A DNA stretch of 64,000 bases, from assembly GCA_965226545.1 (NCBI GenBank), contig OZ245364.1:2170001-2234000 (forward strand), in the 5' to 3' direction. The notes under the pieces were generated by a model. It saw only the letters and a program-made list of their open reading frames with translations, made no database searches and was not told where the DNA came from. A program made the translations under genes and the position numbers. Source of the stretch: JAHRAW01 sp965226545 (GTDB lineage Bacteria; Pseudomonadota; Gammaproteobacteria; Arenicellales; Poriferihabitantaceae). Shown here in pieces: positions 44,056 to 55,000 of this stretch (positions are counted from its first letter, which is position 1; each line of letters begins with the position of its first letter).

Positions 44056-47000
44056 ATGCGGCTGATTAAATTACAGATTTCCGGGTTTAAATCGTTTGTG
44101 GACCCGACCGAAATTCGGTTGCCGGCGAATTGGGTGGCGGTGGTCGGGCCGAATGGTTGCGGCAAATCCAACATTATCGACGCGGTGCGTTGGGTGATGG
44201 GCGAGGCCTCGGCGCGCAATTTGCGCGGCGACCAGATGGTCGATGTGATTTTTAACGGCTCGACTACGCGCAAGCCGGTGGGCAAGGCGTCGGTCGAGTT
44301 GGTGTTCGACAACAGCGACGGCGCGATTGGCGGCAACTTCTCAAAGTTTGCCGAGATTTCAGTGCAGCGCACCTTAAGCCGCGACGGGCAATCCAACTAT
44401 TACATCAACCGCATCAAAACCCGGCGCAAGGACGTGTTGGATTTGTTTCGCGGCACCGGCTTAGGGCCGCGGTCGTATTCGATTATCGAGCAGGGAATGG
44501 TCAGCCGCATCATCGAAGCGCGCAGCGAGGATTTGCGATTGTTTGTCGAAGAGGCCGCCGGCACCTCGCGATATAAAGACCGCCGCCGCGAAACCGAAAC
44601 GCGCATTAAAAACACCCGCGAGAATCTCGAGCGCGTCGATGATTTGCGCGATGAACTCGGGCGTCAATTGCGCCGACTCAAACGTCAAGCCGGCGCGGCC
44701 AAACGCTATCGCGAACTTAAAGCCGAACAACGTTTGGTCAACGGACAATTGTTGCTGTTGCGGCTCACCGAGTTGGAGGACGACATGCAACAGCACGACC
44801 GTCAATCGGCGCAGCATGAAAACAATTTGCAAAGCGCGATTGCCAAGGTGCGCGAAAACGAAGCCAAAGTCGAAACCTTGCGGCGCGAACAAGACGAACT
44901 GCATGAAACGCACGGCAAAATCGACCGGCGTTTTTACGATTTAACCGCGCAAATCACCAACACCGAACAGCGCATCGAACATCTCACCGAAACCCAACAA
45001 CAGCGCGACGAACAAATCGACCGATTGCAGGACAGTTGCGAACAACATCAACAACAATTGGACGCCGACTCGGCGCGGTTAAACAAACTGCAAAGCGAAC
45101 GCGCGCAATTGGCCGGCGAATTGGAGGCGGTCGGCGAACGCCGCACGCGCGCTGATGCGCAACTTGCCGAAGCCGAACAATCTCTCGATGAATGGCGCAG
45201 CGCGTGGGAAACATTTAATCAACAACTGCAAACCCCGGCGCGCGAACGCGATGTGCAGCAATCGCGCATTGTGCAATTGGAACAACATTTAAAGCGCACC
45301 ACCGACCACGCCGCAAAGTTAAAGGACGAACGCGACGCATTGCAAACCACCGTGGCTGAGATGAACATCGATGCGGTGCGCGCGGATGTGCGCAAGCACG
45401 ATGATTCCTGCGAACAAAACGAACGCGAACTGCGCGGCTTCGAGGAACAACTGCAAACGCTCGAACAAACCATCCAACAGGAACGCGACCGCGCCGCGCA
45501 ACTGCGCGAACGCGACCGCGAAATCGAATCGCGCGGCGAATCATTGCGGCAGATACAAACCGCCGCCTTGGGCGGCGACGACGAAGCGTTGCGCGAATGG
45601 TTGAGTCGCCATCAACTCAGCGATGCGCCGCGATTGGCGGCGCGGGTGCGCGTTGCCGACGGTTGGCAGCGCGCCGCCGACCGATTGTTGAACGGGCATC
45701 TCGGTGCGTTATGCATTGCGCAACATCCGCAGGCGGCGTTGCGCGCGCGACCGGATTGCGCGTTCTCACTGTTGGTCGAACGTCCGGTCAAGGGCGCGGA
45801 CGACAACAACAAACGCGCGCGGTTGTTGGACAAGGTCGAATCCGGCGCGGCTGATTTAACCGCGTTGCTCGGCGGCGTGTATTTGGCCGAAACATTGGAC
45901 GATGCAATCGCGATGCAGGGCGATTTGCGTGGGCGCGAATGCGCGGTGACGCGCGACGGCGAATTGGTCGGCGCCAATTGGATTAGTTTCGCCAGCCAAA
46001 GCCAGATGGAAACCGGCGTGTTGGTGCGCGAAGAGGAAATCCATCAATTGCAGCAACAACTTGCGCAACTGCAGAGCGAACTTGCCGAACGTCAAACGCA
46101 AACCGAACAACTCGAATCCGAACGCTCGGATTTGCGCGAACGCGCCAAACGTCAACGCAATACAAACCAAAAACTGCGCGCCGACAACACCGCCAAGCAC
46201 GGCGATTTGGGGCGCATCGAGGCGCGCCATTTGGAAACAACGCAACGCATCGCCGCGATTGAAAAGGAATTGGCGTCGCTCGGCGAACATCAACAAACCG
46301 ACCACGGCGAAATCGCCAAGGCGCGCGAATTGTTAAAGGACGCAACCAGCCGTCAATCGACGCTCGAAGCCAAACGCGAACTGTTGTTGGCCGACAAGGC
46401 GCAAAGCGAACAACGAGTCGAACGATGCAAAACCGAATCGACTTCGGCGAATGAACACGCACACGGGCTTGCGTTAACCCAACAACGTCTCGATGCCGAG
46501 GGCGAGTCGCTTGAGTTTTCGGTCGAGCGGTTGAAGCGACAATTGCGCGATGATGGCGCGCAACTGCAGCAATTGCGCGGCGGCGTGCGCGAATCCGATT
46601 CGGTCGATGAAATCAAACGGCAACTGCAGGCGATGTTGACGCGCAAAACCGACGCCGAACAGGAACTTGCGCAAAGCCAACAGGCGGTCGGCGCGATTGA
46701 CAATCGCATCGATGAATCCGTCTCGCGTCAAAACCAACTGCAAAAAAGCGTCAGCGAATTGCGCGAGGCGCGTCAACAACACGAACTTGAGCGGCAGGAA
46801 ACATCGGTGCGTCTGCAAACCCAACTCGAAGAGTTTGACCGCCACGGTTATGAACGCAAGGCGCTCGCCGAACAATTGCCGGATGATGCCGACGCCGACA
46901 AGTGGGTCGCGCGCAGCGAACAATTGACGCAACAAATCGACCGCATCGGCCCGGTGAACTTGGTTGCGATTGAGGAGTTTGACGAAGAAAGCGAACGCAA

Positions 47001-47559
47001 ACAACATCTCGACAAACAGCGCGATGATTTAACCGAGGCGTTGGACACCTTGGTCGGCGTGATACAAAAAATCGACCGCGAAACCCGCACGTTGTTTCAA
47101 GACACCTTCGAGCGACTCAACAAAGGCTTCGGTGAATTTTTTCCGCGTTTGTTTGGCGGCGGCAAGGCTTCGCTGCAGTTAACCGGCAAGGATTTGTTAA
47201 GCGCCGGCGTCGAGGTGATGGCGCAACCGCCGGGCAAACGCAACAGCACGATTCATCTTTTATCCGGCGGCGAGAAGGCGTTGACTGCGGTGGCGTTGTT
47301 GTTTGCGTTGTTTCAATTAAACCCGGCGCCGTTTTGCATGCTCGACGAAGTCGATGCGCCGCTCGACGACGCCAATGTCGCGCGCTATTGCGAAACGATT
47401 AAGACGTTGGTGAAGGTGAGCCAAATGATTGTCATCACCCACAACAAAATTACGATGGAATCCTCCGAAGTGCTGCTCGGTGTTACAATGGGCGAAGCCG
47501 GCGTGTCGCGATTGGTGTCGGTGGATATTGATGAAGCGGTGCGTTTGGCGGCGAGTTAA
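44056..47559 (+). CDS. smc: Chromosome partition protein SMC
   Basis: Condensin ATPase for chromosome organisation, about 1167 residues. Walker A is VVGPNGCGKSNIIDAVRWVMGE (from residue about 33), followed by two long coiled-coil arms with a Gly-rich hinge near the centre (LAARVRVADGWQRAADRLLNGHLGALCI...), and the C-terminal ABC signature LLSGGEKALTAVALLFA with Walker B FCMLDEVDAPLDDANV. The start MRLIKLQISGFKSFVDP is at 44056; the longer frame upstream is not conserved. smc-zipA-ligA follow in order. The presence of SMC rather than MukB separates it from the enterics. Confidence 0.97.
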   Translation: MRLIKLQISGFKSFVDPTEIRLPANWVAVVGPNGCGKSNIIDAVRWVMGEASARNLRGDQMVDVIFNGSTTRKPVGKASVELVFDNSDGAIGGNFSKFAEISVQRTLSRDGQSNYYINRIKTRRKDVLDLFRGTGLGPRSYSIIEQGMVSRIIEARSEDLRLFVEEAAGTSRYKDRRRETETRIKNTRENLERVDDLRDELGRQLRRLKRQAGAAKRYRELKAEQRLVNGQLLLLRLTELEDDMQQHDRQSAQHENNLQSAIAKVRENEAKVETLRREQDELHETHGKIDRRFYDLTAQITNTEQRIEHLTETQQQRDEQIDRLQDSCEQHQQQLDADSARLNKLQSERAQLAGELEAVGERRTRADAQLAEAEQSLDEWRSAWETFNQQLQTPARERDVQQSRIVQLEQHLKRTTDHAAKLKDERDALQTTVAEMNIDAVRADVRKHDDSCEQNERELRGFEEQLQTLEQTIQQERDRAAQLRERDREIESRGESLRQIQTAALGGDDEALREWLSRHQLSDAPRLAARVRVADGWQRAADRLLNGHLGALCIAQHPQAALRARPDCAFSLLVERPVKGADDNNKRARLLDKVESGAADLTALLGGVYLAETLDDAIAMQGDLRGRECAVTRDGELVGANWISFASQSQMETGVLVREEEIHQLQQQLAQLQSELAERQTQTEQLESERSDLRERAKRQRNTNQKLRADNTAKHGDLGRIEARHLETTQRIAAIEKELASLGEHQQTDHGEIAKARELLKDATSRQSTLEAKRELLLADKAQSEQRVERCKTESTSANEHAHGLALTQQRLDAEGESLEFSVERLKRQLRDDGAQLQQLRGGVRESDSVDEIKRQLQAMLTRKTDAEQELAQSQQAVGAIDNRIDESVSRQNQLQKSVSELREARQQHELERQETSVRLQTQLEEFDRHGYERKALAEQLPDDADADKWVARSEQLTQQIDRIGPVNLVAIEEFDEESERKQHLDKQRDDLTEALDTLVGVIQKIDRETRTLFQDTFERLNKGFGEFFPRLFGGGKASLQLTGKDLLSAGVEVMAQPPGKRNSTIHLLSGGEKALTAVALLFALFQLNPAPFCMLDEVDAPLDDANVARYCETIKTLVKVSQMIVITHNKITMESSEVLLGVTMGEAGVSRLVSVDIDEAVRLAAS

Positions 47560-47633
47560 GTCGCGCTTGGCGCACTTATCGATTTGCATTAACGCAACAC
47601 GGTGGTTCGGGCGTTTATCACGCGGGGGATGCG

Positions 47634-49394
47634 GTGAATCTGCTGTTGAATCTAAGTTTGCAAACGGTGTTGTTGCTCATCGGCGTCGGCATCGTCGCGG
47701 TGATTTATTTGGCGGCGCGCCTGCCGCCGCGCAAGATGCGCGTACATTCACGCGGCGCATCGCAACGCACCCCGCGCCGCCCGAATGATTGGGATGAAGA
47801 GGAGGAGGCGTTGTTGTGGGATGACCATCCGCAACGCGCGGATGAGTATGGATATGATGATGACGACGACGATGGCAATGTTGATGGCGAAGATTACGAT
47901 GATGGTGACGGTGAACATGACGACGACCGTGACCGTGACGGGTTGGACGACAACCGTGCGTTACGCGACATCGATGATGTTGACGAGGTTGACGATGGCA
48001 TTGACGCGGACGACGAAGTCGATATGTTGGACGATGTCGGCGGTGTCGACAATGTCGACGATGATGTCGACGATATTAATAATGCGAACAATGCCGCCGC
48101 CGGTTTGCGCGGCGGAGTAACCAATGCATTGGACGATGAGTTGGATGACCGATTGGATGACGGCTTGGACGACCGGTTAAATGAAAAGTTGGACGCGCGA
48201 TTGCCCGGTGATTTGCCGGACGACTTGCCGGACGAACTTCCCGATGACTTGCCTGATGAATTGGATGACCCGCTCGATGACCCGTTGGACGACCCGCTCG
48301 ACAACGGGTTGGACGATTCACTCGACAACTCATTGGACAACGCCGCCACCCCCGCCACACCGCGTCTCGATGCGCGCGCCGATGCGCCGTTGCGCGCGGC
48401 GGCGATTGCCGACGCCGACCTTGGCGTTTGCGCCGAAGGGTTTGAGCGGTTGAGCCAGATTGATTATTGGGTGCGCATCACCGGCGAGCGCGATGTTGGG
48501 CGTGAAACGGTGTTGGCGATGTACCGCGAAGGCGCGGGCGCGTTGAGCAAAACGCATTGGATACACGGATTACAAACGCCGCAGCGCACTTGGTGCGATG
48601 TCGAGCGCATCGATGAGGGTGCGCGGTTTGCCGATTTGGTGTTGACGCTGCAACTCGCCGATTATCGCGGCGCGGTCGATTCTGATGAGATGCGGCGGTT
48701 TTCGCAATTGGTCGAGCGGCTGTCCGAAGGCACGCGGCGCGAATTTAATTTTATGACCACGATTGACAATGCGCTGGCGCAAGGCGAAGCGTTGCATGCC
48801 TTTATCCGCCGATTCGACGGCTTGGTTTCGGTGCAGGTTGCGCCGCAAACCGGCGAGATGTTTCAAGGCGCGGCGATTGCGCGATGCGCCGCGCAAATTG
48901 GATTGGAACAACATCAACAATGTTTCGCCCGATTTAAAAGCGCCGGCGGCAAAAAGATTCAACTGTATACATTAACCAATCTCGGTCGCGCCGACTCGGC
49001 GGCGGACTCATCAGCCGATTCATCGATTGCGCCGTTCGATTTCGCCAACATTGCCGGCTTCGCCACCGGCGGCGTGGCGTTCTGCACGCGTCCGGCGATG
49101 CATCAAATGCCCGGCGCGGTGTTTGCCGAGATGTTGGACAGCGCGCGCGCGTTTGCCTCGAGATTGGGCGGCGAAGTTCGACGCGGCGATGCGCCGCGCC
49201 ATTACGCCGAAGTGCAGCACGATGAAGTACGACGCGCCGAAATACGACGCGCTGAAATACAACGCTACGAAATACAGCACGCCGATTTGGATTCGATGCG
49301 CGCGGTGATTGAACAAAACGCCGCAAAAATGAAACAATGCGGCATCGCCGCCGGCGCAGACGAAGCGCGCCGCATTTTTGCGCGCACTTCTTAA
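47634..49394 (+). CDS. zipA: Cell division protein ZipA-like, with very long acidic linker
   Basis: ZipA anchors FtsZ to the membrane. The GTG at 47634 has GGGGGA just upstream and gives an N-terminal membrane anchor (NLLLNLSLQTVLLLIGVGIVAVIYLAA) then a cytoplasmic linker. The C-terminal FtsZ-binding domain is recognisable from residue about 260 (WVRITGERDVGRETVLAMYREG ... FARFKSAGGKKIQLYTLTNLG). The linker between is about 200 residues of Asp/Leu repeats (DDLPDELPDDL, LDDPLDDPLDDPL) coded by 12-mers such as GATGACCCGCTC. The natural linker is Pro/Gln-rich and shorter. smc-zipA-ligA is the standard gammaproteobacterial order. Identity rests on position plus topology; the C-domain is divergent. 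Confidence 0.8.
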   Translation: MNLLLNLSLQTVLLLIGVGIVAVIYLAARLPPRKMRVHSRGASQRTPRRPNDWDEEEEALLWDDHPQRADEYGYDDDDDDGNVDGEDYDDGDGEHDDDRDRDGLDDNRALRDIDDVDEVDDGIDADDEVDMLDDVGGVDNVDDDVDDINNANNAAAGLRGGVTNALDDELDDRLDDGLDDRLNEKLDARLPGDLPDDLPDELPDDLPDELDDPLDDPLDDPLDNGLDDSLDNSLDNAATPATPRLDARADAPLRAAAIADADLGVCAEGFERLSQIDYWVRITGERDVGRETVLAMYREGAGALSKTHWIHGLQTPQRTWCDVERIDEGARFADLVLTLQLADYRGAVDSDEMRRFSQLVERLSEGTRREFNFMTTIDNALAQGEALHAFIRRFDGLVSVQVAPQTGEMFQGAAIARCAAQIGLEQHQQCFARFKSAGGKKIQLYTLTNLGRADSAADSSADSSIAPFDFANIAGFATGGVAFCTRPAMHQMPGAVFAEMLDSARAFASRLGGEVRRGDAPRHYAEVQHDEVRRAEIRRAEIQRYEIQHADLDSMRAVIEQNAAKMKQCGIAAGADEARRIFARTS

Positions 49395-49416
49395 ACGCTG
49401 AACTGTTGCATATAAG

Positions 49417-51876
49417 ATGAATGCGAAAAAAGTAAACGCGGGTAACGCAAGCGCGAAGCGGTCAAGTGCAAAACCAAGCGCGCGGTCAAATGCGAAATCG
49501 AACGACGCGCAACGGTCGAGCGCGAAAAAAGACAATGTAAAACAGTCGAGCGCACAACCAAGTGCACGGTCAATTGCGGACAAAGCAAACGCAAAGCAGT
49601 CAAGTGCGCAATCAAGTGCACGGTCAAATGCGAAACCGAACAACGCGCAACGGTCAAGCGTGAAAAAAACAAACGTAAAGCAGGCAAGTGCACGGTCGAG
49701 CGCGGACAACGCAAGTGCAAAACGGGCAAGTGCGCAACAAGGTGCGCAACCAACCGCACAACCAGATGCCGCAAAAAAAATCATTAACTTGCGCGAGCAA
49801 TTGCAGGCGCATAACTATCGTTATTATCATCTCGATGACCCGCAAATTCCTGATGTCGAATACGACCGCTTGATGCGGGAACTTGAATCGTTGGAGCGAG
49901 AGTATCCGCAATATGCATCGGCGGATTCGCCGACGCAAACGGTGGGCGCCGCGCCGGATAAAACTTTTTCGCAGGTGATTCACAGCGCGCCGATGCGGTC
50001 GCTTGGCAATGCGTTTGATGATGACGAGGTGATTGCGTTTGACCGGCGGGTGCGCAAGCAGTTGGGGTTGGCGGATGATGAGTCGGATGACGAGTCGGGT
50101 GAGGTGCCGCGTGAAGTGCCGAGTGACGCGGCGAGTGATGAGTCGAGTGATGCATCGATTGGCGAGTCGATTGACGCGCCGATTGATTATGTCGCCGAGA
50201 TTAAACTGGATGGCTTGGCGGTTACATTGCGATTCGAAAATGGTTGGTTGCGATTGGCGGCGACGCGCGGCGATGGGGCGAGTGGTGAAAACATTACGCA
50301 GAACATTCGCGCGGTGTTGCGCGGGGCGACGCGATTGATTGGTGAACCGCCGGAGGTGTTGGAGGTGCGCGGCGAGGTGTATATGCGGCGCGATGATTTT
50401 GCCGCGTTGAACGAACGGCGGCGTGCGCAGGATAAAAAATTATTTGTTAATCCGCGTAACGCCGCCGCCGGCGGTTTGCGGCAGTTGGACCCGCAAATCA
50501 CCGCTTCGCGTCCGCTGCATCTTTGTTGTTATGGCATCGGCGAAGTGCGCGGCGCGCAGCCGCCGGCGACGCATTGGCAAACCTTAACTTGGTTGAAACA
50601 ATTCGGTTTGCCGGTGTCGGAATACGCGCGCGAAACGGCCGGTATCGATGGTTGCTTGGATTATCATCGCGAGATGTTGGCGATGCGCGAAAAGTTGCCG
50701 TTTGACATCGATGGCGTGGTGTATAAAGTGTCGCGGCATGATTTGCGCGATGCGTTGGGTCACACCGCAAAAGCGCCGCGTTGGGCAATCGCGCATAAAT
50801 TTCCGGCGCAACAGGAAATCACCCAAGTCGAAAACATCGAACTGCAGATAGGACGCAGCGGCGCGTTGACGCCGGTGGCGCGGCTTGCGCCGGTGTTTGT
50901 CGATGGCGCGACTGTGTCGAATGCAACGCTGCATAACCGCGATGAAATTGCGCGGTTGGATGTGCGCATCGGCGACAGCGTCATCATCCAACGCGCCGGC
51001 GAGGTGATACCGCAGGTGGTCGAGGTATTGCGCGAGCGCCGCCCGAAAGGCGCGCGCAAGTTTGTTTTCCCCGAACATTGTCCGGTGTGCTTCGCCGCCG
51101 TGGTGTATGACGACGGCGTGATTGCAAGATGTAGCGGCGGGTTGTTTTGCGATGCGCAACGCAAGGAAAACATTAAACATTTTGCCGCGCGCGGTGCAAT
51201 GGATATCGACGGGCTCGGCGACAAGTTGGTCGAGCAATTGGTCGATGAAAAACTCATCGCCAATGTCGCCGATTTGTATGAACTCACCGCCGCACAAATC
51301 GCCGCCCTGCCGCGAATGGCGGAAAAATCCGCCGACAATCTCATCAACGCCATCGATGCAAGCCGCCAAACCACCATGGCGCGGTTTTTGTTTGGCTTGG
51401 GCATCCCGTTGGTTGGCGAAACCACCGCCGAAGAGATTGGCGCATCGATGCCGATGTTGGATGAGTTGATGCGCGCCGATGCCGAGTCGCTCGAGGCGAT
51501 ACCGGATATTGGCCCGATTGTCGCGCAAAGCATCGTGTCGTTTTTTGCCGAATCGCATAACCGTGAAATCATCGAGCGATTGCGCAACAGCGGCGTTCGA
51601 TGGCCGAAGCCGGCAACGCGCGTTGTGTTAAAAACGGACGGTGTATTCGCCGGCAAGATTGTGGTGTTGACCGGGACGTTAACCGCACCGCGCGCCGATG
51701 TGAAAAAACAATTGCAACGGTTTGGCGCGAAAGTAACTTCGGCGGTGTCGGCGAAAACCGATTATGTGCTTGTTGGGGAAAATCCCGGCAGTAAAGCGGA
51801 TAAGGCGCGGGCGTTGGGTGTGACGGTGTTGACTGAAGATGAATTTAATGCAATGCTGGATAAAGATGTTAAGTAG
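49417..51876 (+). CDS. ligA: NAD-dependent DNA ligase LigA with Ser/Ala/Lys-rich N-terminal extension
   Basis: Seals nicks during replication and repair. The 819 residues comprise a ~120-residue Ser/Ala/Lys/Asn extension, the Ia domain (LREQLQAHNYRYYHLDDPQIPDVEYDRLMREL), the adenylation domain with active-site Lys in EIKLDGLAV, OB fold, the C4 zinc finger (CPVCFAAVVYDDGVIARCSGGLFC), HhH motifs (FDIDGLGDKLVEQLVD...) and a BRCT domain at the end (VVLTGTLTAPRADVKKQLQRFGAKV). A second acidic insert (ADDESDDESGEVPREV, nt about 50085-50185) lies before the adenylation motif. LigA is normally ~670 residues, so about 150 are additions. Third gene of smc-zipA-ligA. Confidence 0.97.
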   Translation: MNAKKVNAGNASAKRSSAKPSARSNAKSNDAQRSSAKKDNVKQSSAQPSARSIADKANAKQSSAQSSARSNAKPNNAQRSSVKKTNVKQASARSSADNASAKRASAQQGAQPTAQPDAAKKIINLREQLQAHNYRYYHLDDPQIPDVEYDRLMRELESLEREYPQYASADSPTQTVGAAPDKTFSQVIHSAPMRSLGNAFDDDEVIAFDRRVRKQLGLADDESDDESGEVPREVPSDAASDESSDASIGESIDAPIDYVAEIKLDGLAVTLRFENGWLRLAATRGDGASGENITQNIRAVLRGATRLIGEPPEVLEVRGEVYMRRDDFAALNERRRAQDKKLFVNPRNAAAGGLRQLDPQITASRPLHLCCYGIGEVRGAQPPATHWQTLTWLKQFGLPVSEYARETAGIDGCLDYHREMLAMREKLPFDIDGVVYKVSRHDLRDALGHTAKAPRWAIAHKFPAQQEITQVENIELQIGRSGALTPVARLAPVFVDGATVSNATLHNRDEIARLDVRIGDSVIIQRAGEVIPQVVEVLRERRPKGARKFVFPEHCPVCFAAVVYDDGVIARCSGGLFCDAQRKENIKHFAARGAMDIDGLGDKLVEQLVDEKLIANVADLYELTAAQIAALPRMAEKSADNLINAIDASRQTTMARFLFGLGIPLVGETTAEEIGASMPMLDELMRADAESLEAIPDIGPIVAQSIVSFFAESHNREIIERLRNSGVRWPKPATRVVLKTDGVFAGKIVVLTGTLTAPRADVKKQLQRFGAKVTSAVSAKTDYVLVGENPGSKADKARALGVTVLTEDEFNAMLDKDVK

Positions 51877-51978
51877 CGACGGTCGATAGTGACAGTCGAT
51901 AATGCCGTTCGATGTTCACGGTTGCATAAGCAAGTGCAGTGCAAGTGACAAGTTAAGTGCCAACGCAATTTAATAAAC

Positions 51979-52012
51979 AAAAAGCCCGCCGTGTTATGCA
52001 ACAACGGCGGGC
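51979..52012 (-). terminator. Rho-independent terminator of the adhesin gene
   Basis: On the minus strand GCCCGCCGT pairs with ACGGCGGGC (52004-52012 with 51984-51992) across an 11-base loop and is followed by TTTTTGTTT. It lies 60 bp past the adhesin stop. The stem could also end ligA transcripts from the other side. Confidence 0.85.
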
Positions 52013-52072
52013 GCGACAGTTTAAGTTTTGTACTCTTGTATAACGCTTGTATAAGTAACTTAACAAGTCACC

Positions 52073-55000
52073 TCAAAACCGCACCGCCCCCCGCAACAAC
52101 ACCCGCCGTTCATCAACCGCCTTATCGTGTCGTTCGCCGGTAAGGTTCAAATCAAAATACCGATGCGGCGACCAATCGACGCCGAGGCGATAAAGGTCAT
52201 CGTCGCCGGTGACGGCATCGAAGAACGGCGCGAATAATCCGCCTTGACTTTGGATGCCGTACGACAGCCGCGATTCGCTGCGCCAGCGATAATCATCCGC
52301 GACATTGTCGTTACCGTCGCCGCCGTCAATATCATCCAACGATTCGGCATTCCACACCCCGCCGACCGTGCGCGCCGCTTCGCCGTAACTTGGGCGCAAT
52401 CGCAACGCCAATCCCTGTCGGTCGCCGCCCGCGCTGATGCGCAACTGCCCATACGCGCCCCATTCTTGATACTCGGAGCGCCCCATTAAGCCGTGCGCGC
52501 CGATTTCGAATCGGGTGCGTTTGCCAAAATAATTCCACTTCGCCGCGCCTTCCAAGGCGGTGCCGGTGTCGCCGTCTCCGCCGTCTTGGCGCATGCCGAA
52601 TTCGAAGAAGGCGGTGTGCGGGTCGGCGGCGGGGCGCATGCGCCATTTGAGCGCGAGACGCGCGGTGGTGGCGCGGATGGTTTGGGCGCGCAGGATGTAT
52701 TTGCGATTGCCGACGAGGGTTTCGAAGTCGTCTTCGATTTCCAACGCACCGCCATGCCATTCGCCGCGCACTTGCAGTTGCGGCGTGAGGTCGTCGCTTG
52801 CGCCGATGCCGGCGGCGGTCATATCGAGGTTGCTTGCAAGTTCACCGCCATCTTCGCGGCGGATGGTTAATTTGCCGTCGCCGACGCCGCTGCTCAGCCA
52901 CAAATTAAAATCGCCGTGTTGCCAATTAAGATATTGGTATTGGCTATCGATGTTGATGCGGTATTCGCCGGTGGCGTCGTATCCGTCTATGGCGTTGCCG
53001 TCTTCGTCGATGGCGAATTGGTCGTCGAGTTCATAATCAATCACCGTGTCGTTCTTGGCGAAGGCGACGCCGAGCAGCAAATTATCCCATTGATAATCGA
53101 CGCCCAAATGCACGCCGTCCATTTCGCCGTGCCAATCGACGACATCGCTTTGCGATTTCATTTTGCGAAAATGCGCCCCGCCCCACACCGCCCCGCCATT
53201 GCGCGAAGGCGTTTCAGTTTGCAATGGCCATACAAAATGGCTGTCGTTTAATAGTTGTTTTTCATCCAGCACACCGTCCACATAGGCTTTGGCGGTGGTT
53301 GCCAACGCCGCCATCGGGTCTTGATGTCCGCCGATGCTTGCACTCGGCGTTTGGTTTGTGCGAAGTTTGGCGACTTCGATGCGGTCGGTGATTGCATTCA
53401 TCGCCGCCCCAACCATCACCGCCGCGACTTTGGATAATATCTCGACATTGGCTTCGGTGAATTCGTCAATCGCTTTGCCGCGGCCGACGGTTAACATTAA
53501 TGTCTGCGTCGCTTCGCCGATTTTATTATTTTGCATCATCAGGTTGGCGGTTAGCGAATAGGTTAACCCTTCGACATCAACCAGCCGACCAAACTCTTCA
53601 TCGCTGATTAAGGTTTGGGTGGCGGCGTCATAACTTAACCCGGCGTCGCTCGGCGGTGGCGTAAATTCATAACTCAATGAAACGTTGCCGGCGGCATAAG
53701 TCAAGCCCAAGTCCGGCGTGTTGGTTAATGAATACGTGGCGGCGACGCCGGCGGTGAAAAGTAATTCGCGGGTTGGTGCAACGGCAATCGGCAGGATATC
53801 CAAGGTGAACACAGCCGTCACGCCCGCACCGTTTTTGTCGGTGGCGATATAGGTTAACAGCGGCGACAGTTGAGATGCGAAGGTGATGGTCAACGGCCCA
53901 TAAATCGTGCGGTCAAATTCGTAATCGCCATCGTGCGCAAACTTGTTAAAGGTCAATTGCCGAGTCAAACCATAGAGTTCACTAATGTACGGCGCCCACC
54001 CGCCGCCGGCTTTCGGCAATTCCAATTCGCCTTGCCCGACGGTGTAGGTCAACGGCGAATCAACCGTCAATGCAATCGCTCGATGAATGCGGAAAGTAAT
54101 CGGCAACATCGCCGATGCACCGTGGCGGTCAGTCGCAATCATCGTCAATAGGTAAGTTCGCTCGACTTCGGTGCCGCTATAAGCGCCCGGCGTACCGTCA
54201 ATGCGCGGCGGGCTGTTCAGCAACGTCAATCCATCCGGCGGGTTGGGTTGCATCGAATAAGTTAACCCGCCAAAACCGTCGCTCGCTTGCGGCAAGGTGC
54301 CGCTGAAGGTATGTCCGACGGTGGCTTCCAACTGCTCCGCCGTAGTCGTAAAGGTCGGCGGCGGCACGATATGCACCATCAACGCAAAGGTGAACATCCG
54401 CGCATCGACATCGGTCACGATTCGTTCGTAGGAATAATCGCCGATGCTGCGCGGGATTCCGCTGATGACGATTCTGTTGTCGGCGAGTTCGGTCGAGATG
54501 AAATCCGCCGGCAAGGTGTCGATGCCGCTGTGATACGACAACATCCCGATGCCGCCGGATGCATTGGGCAAGGTTAATGAATCGTTGCGATTGCCGTTTG
54601 CGGTGAAGGAGATTGCGCCGACGGTGTATGTCGCCGCCATCACCCCGGCCGCGAATTCAGGTTGGAAGATGCCGAAATCGAAGGTTGCGCTTGCGCTGGT
54701 CGAATCGAATGCATCGGTTGCGGTCAACACCAATCGCGTGCTGAATCGAGTTGGCGGGGCAACGCCGCTGAGTTGGTTGGCGGTGGCGTTATAGGTAACC
54801 CCGTTCGGCAAGGTTGGCCCGCCGCCGCCGACATCGGTCAAGGTATACACAATCGTCGGGTCGATGTAGTTCACCGCCCGGCCGAGCGATACGCTAAAGG
54901 TTGCGTTGGTGCCATAGCGCAATTCGCCCTGCGCGATTTGCAACGGCTCGGTTACATAAAATGCGGTGTTTTGTGCGGTGGTGGCGTTATGCGCATCTCG

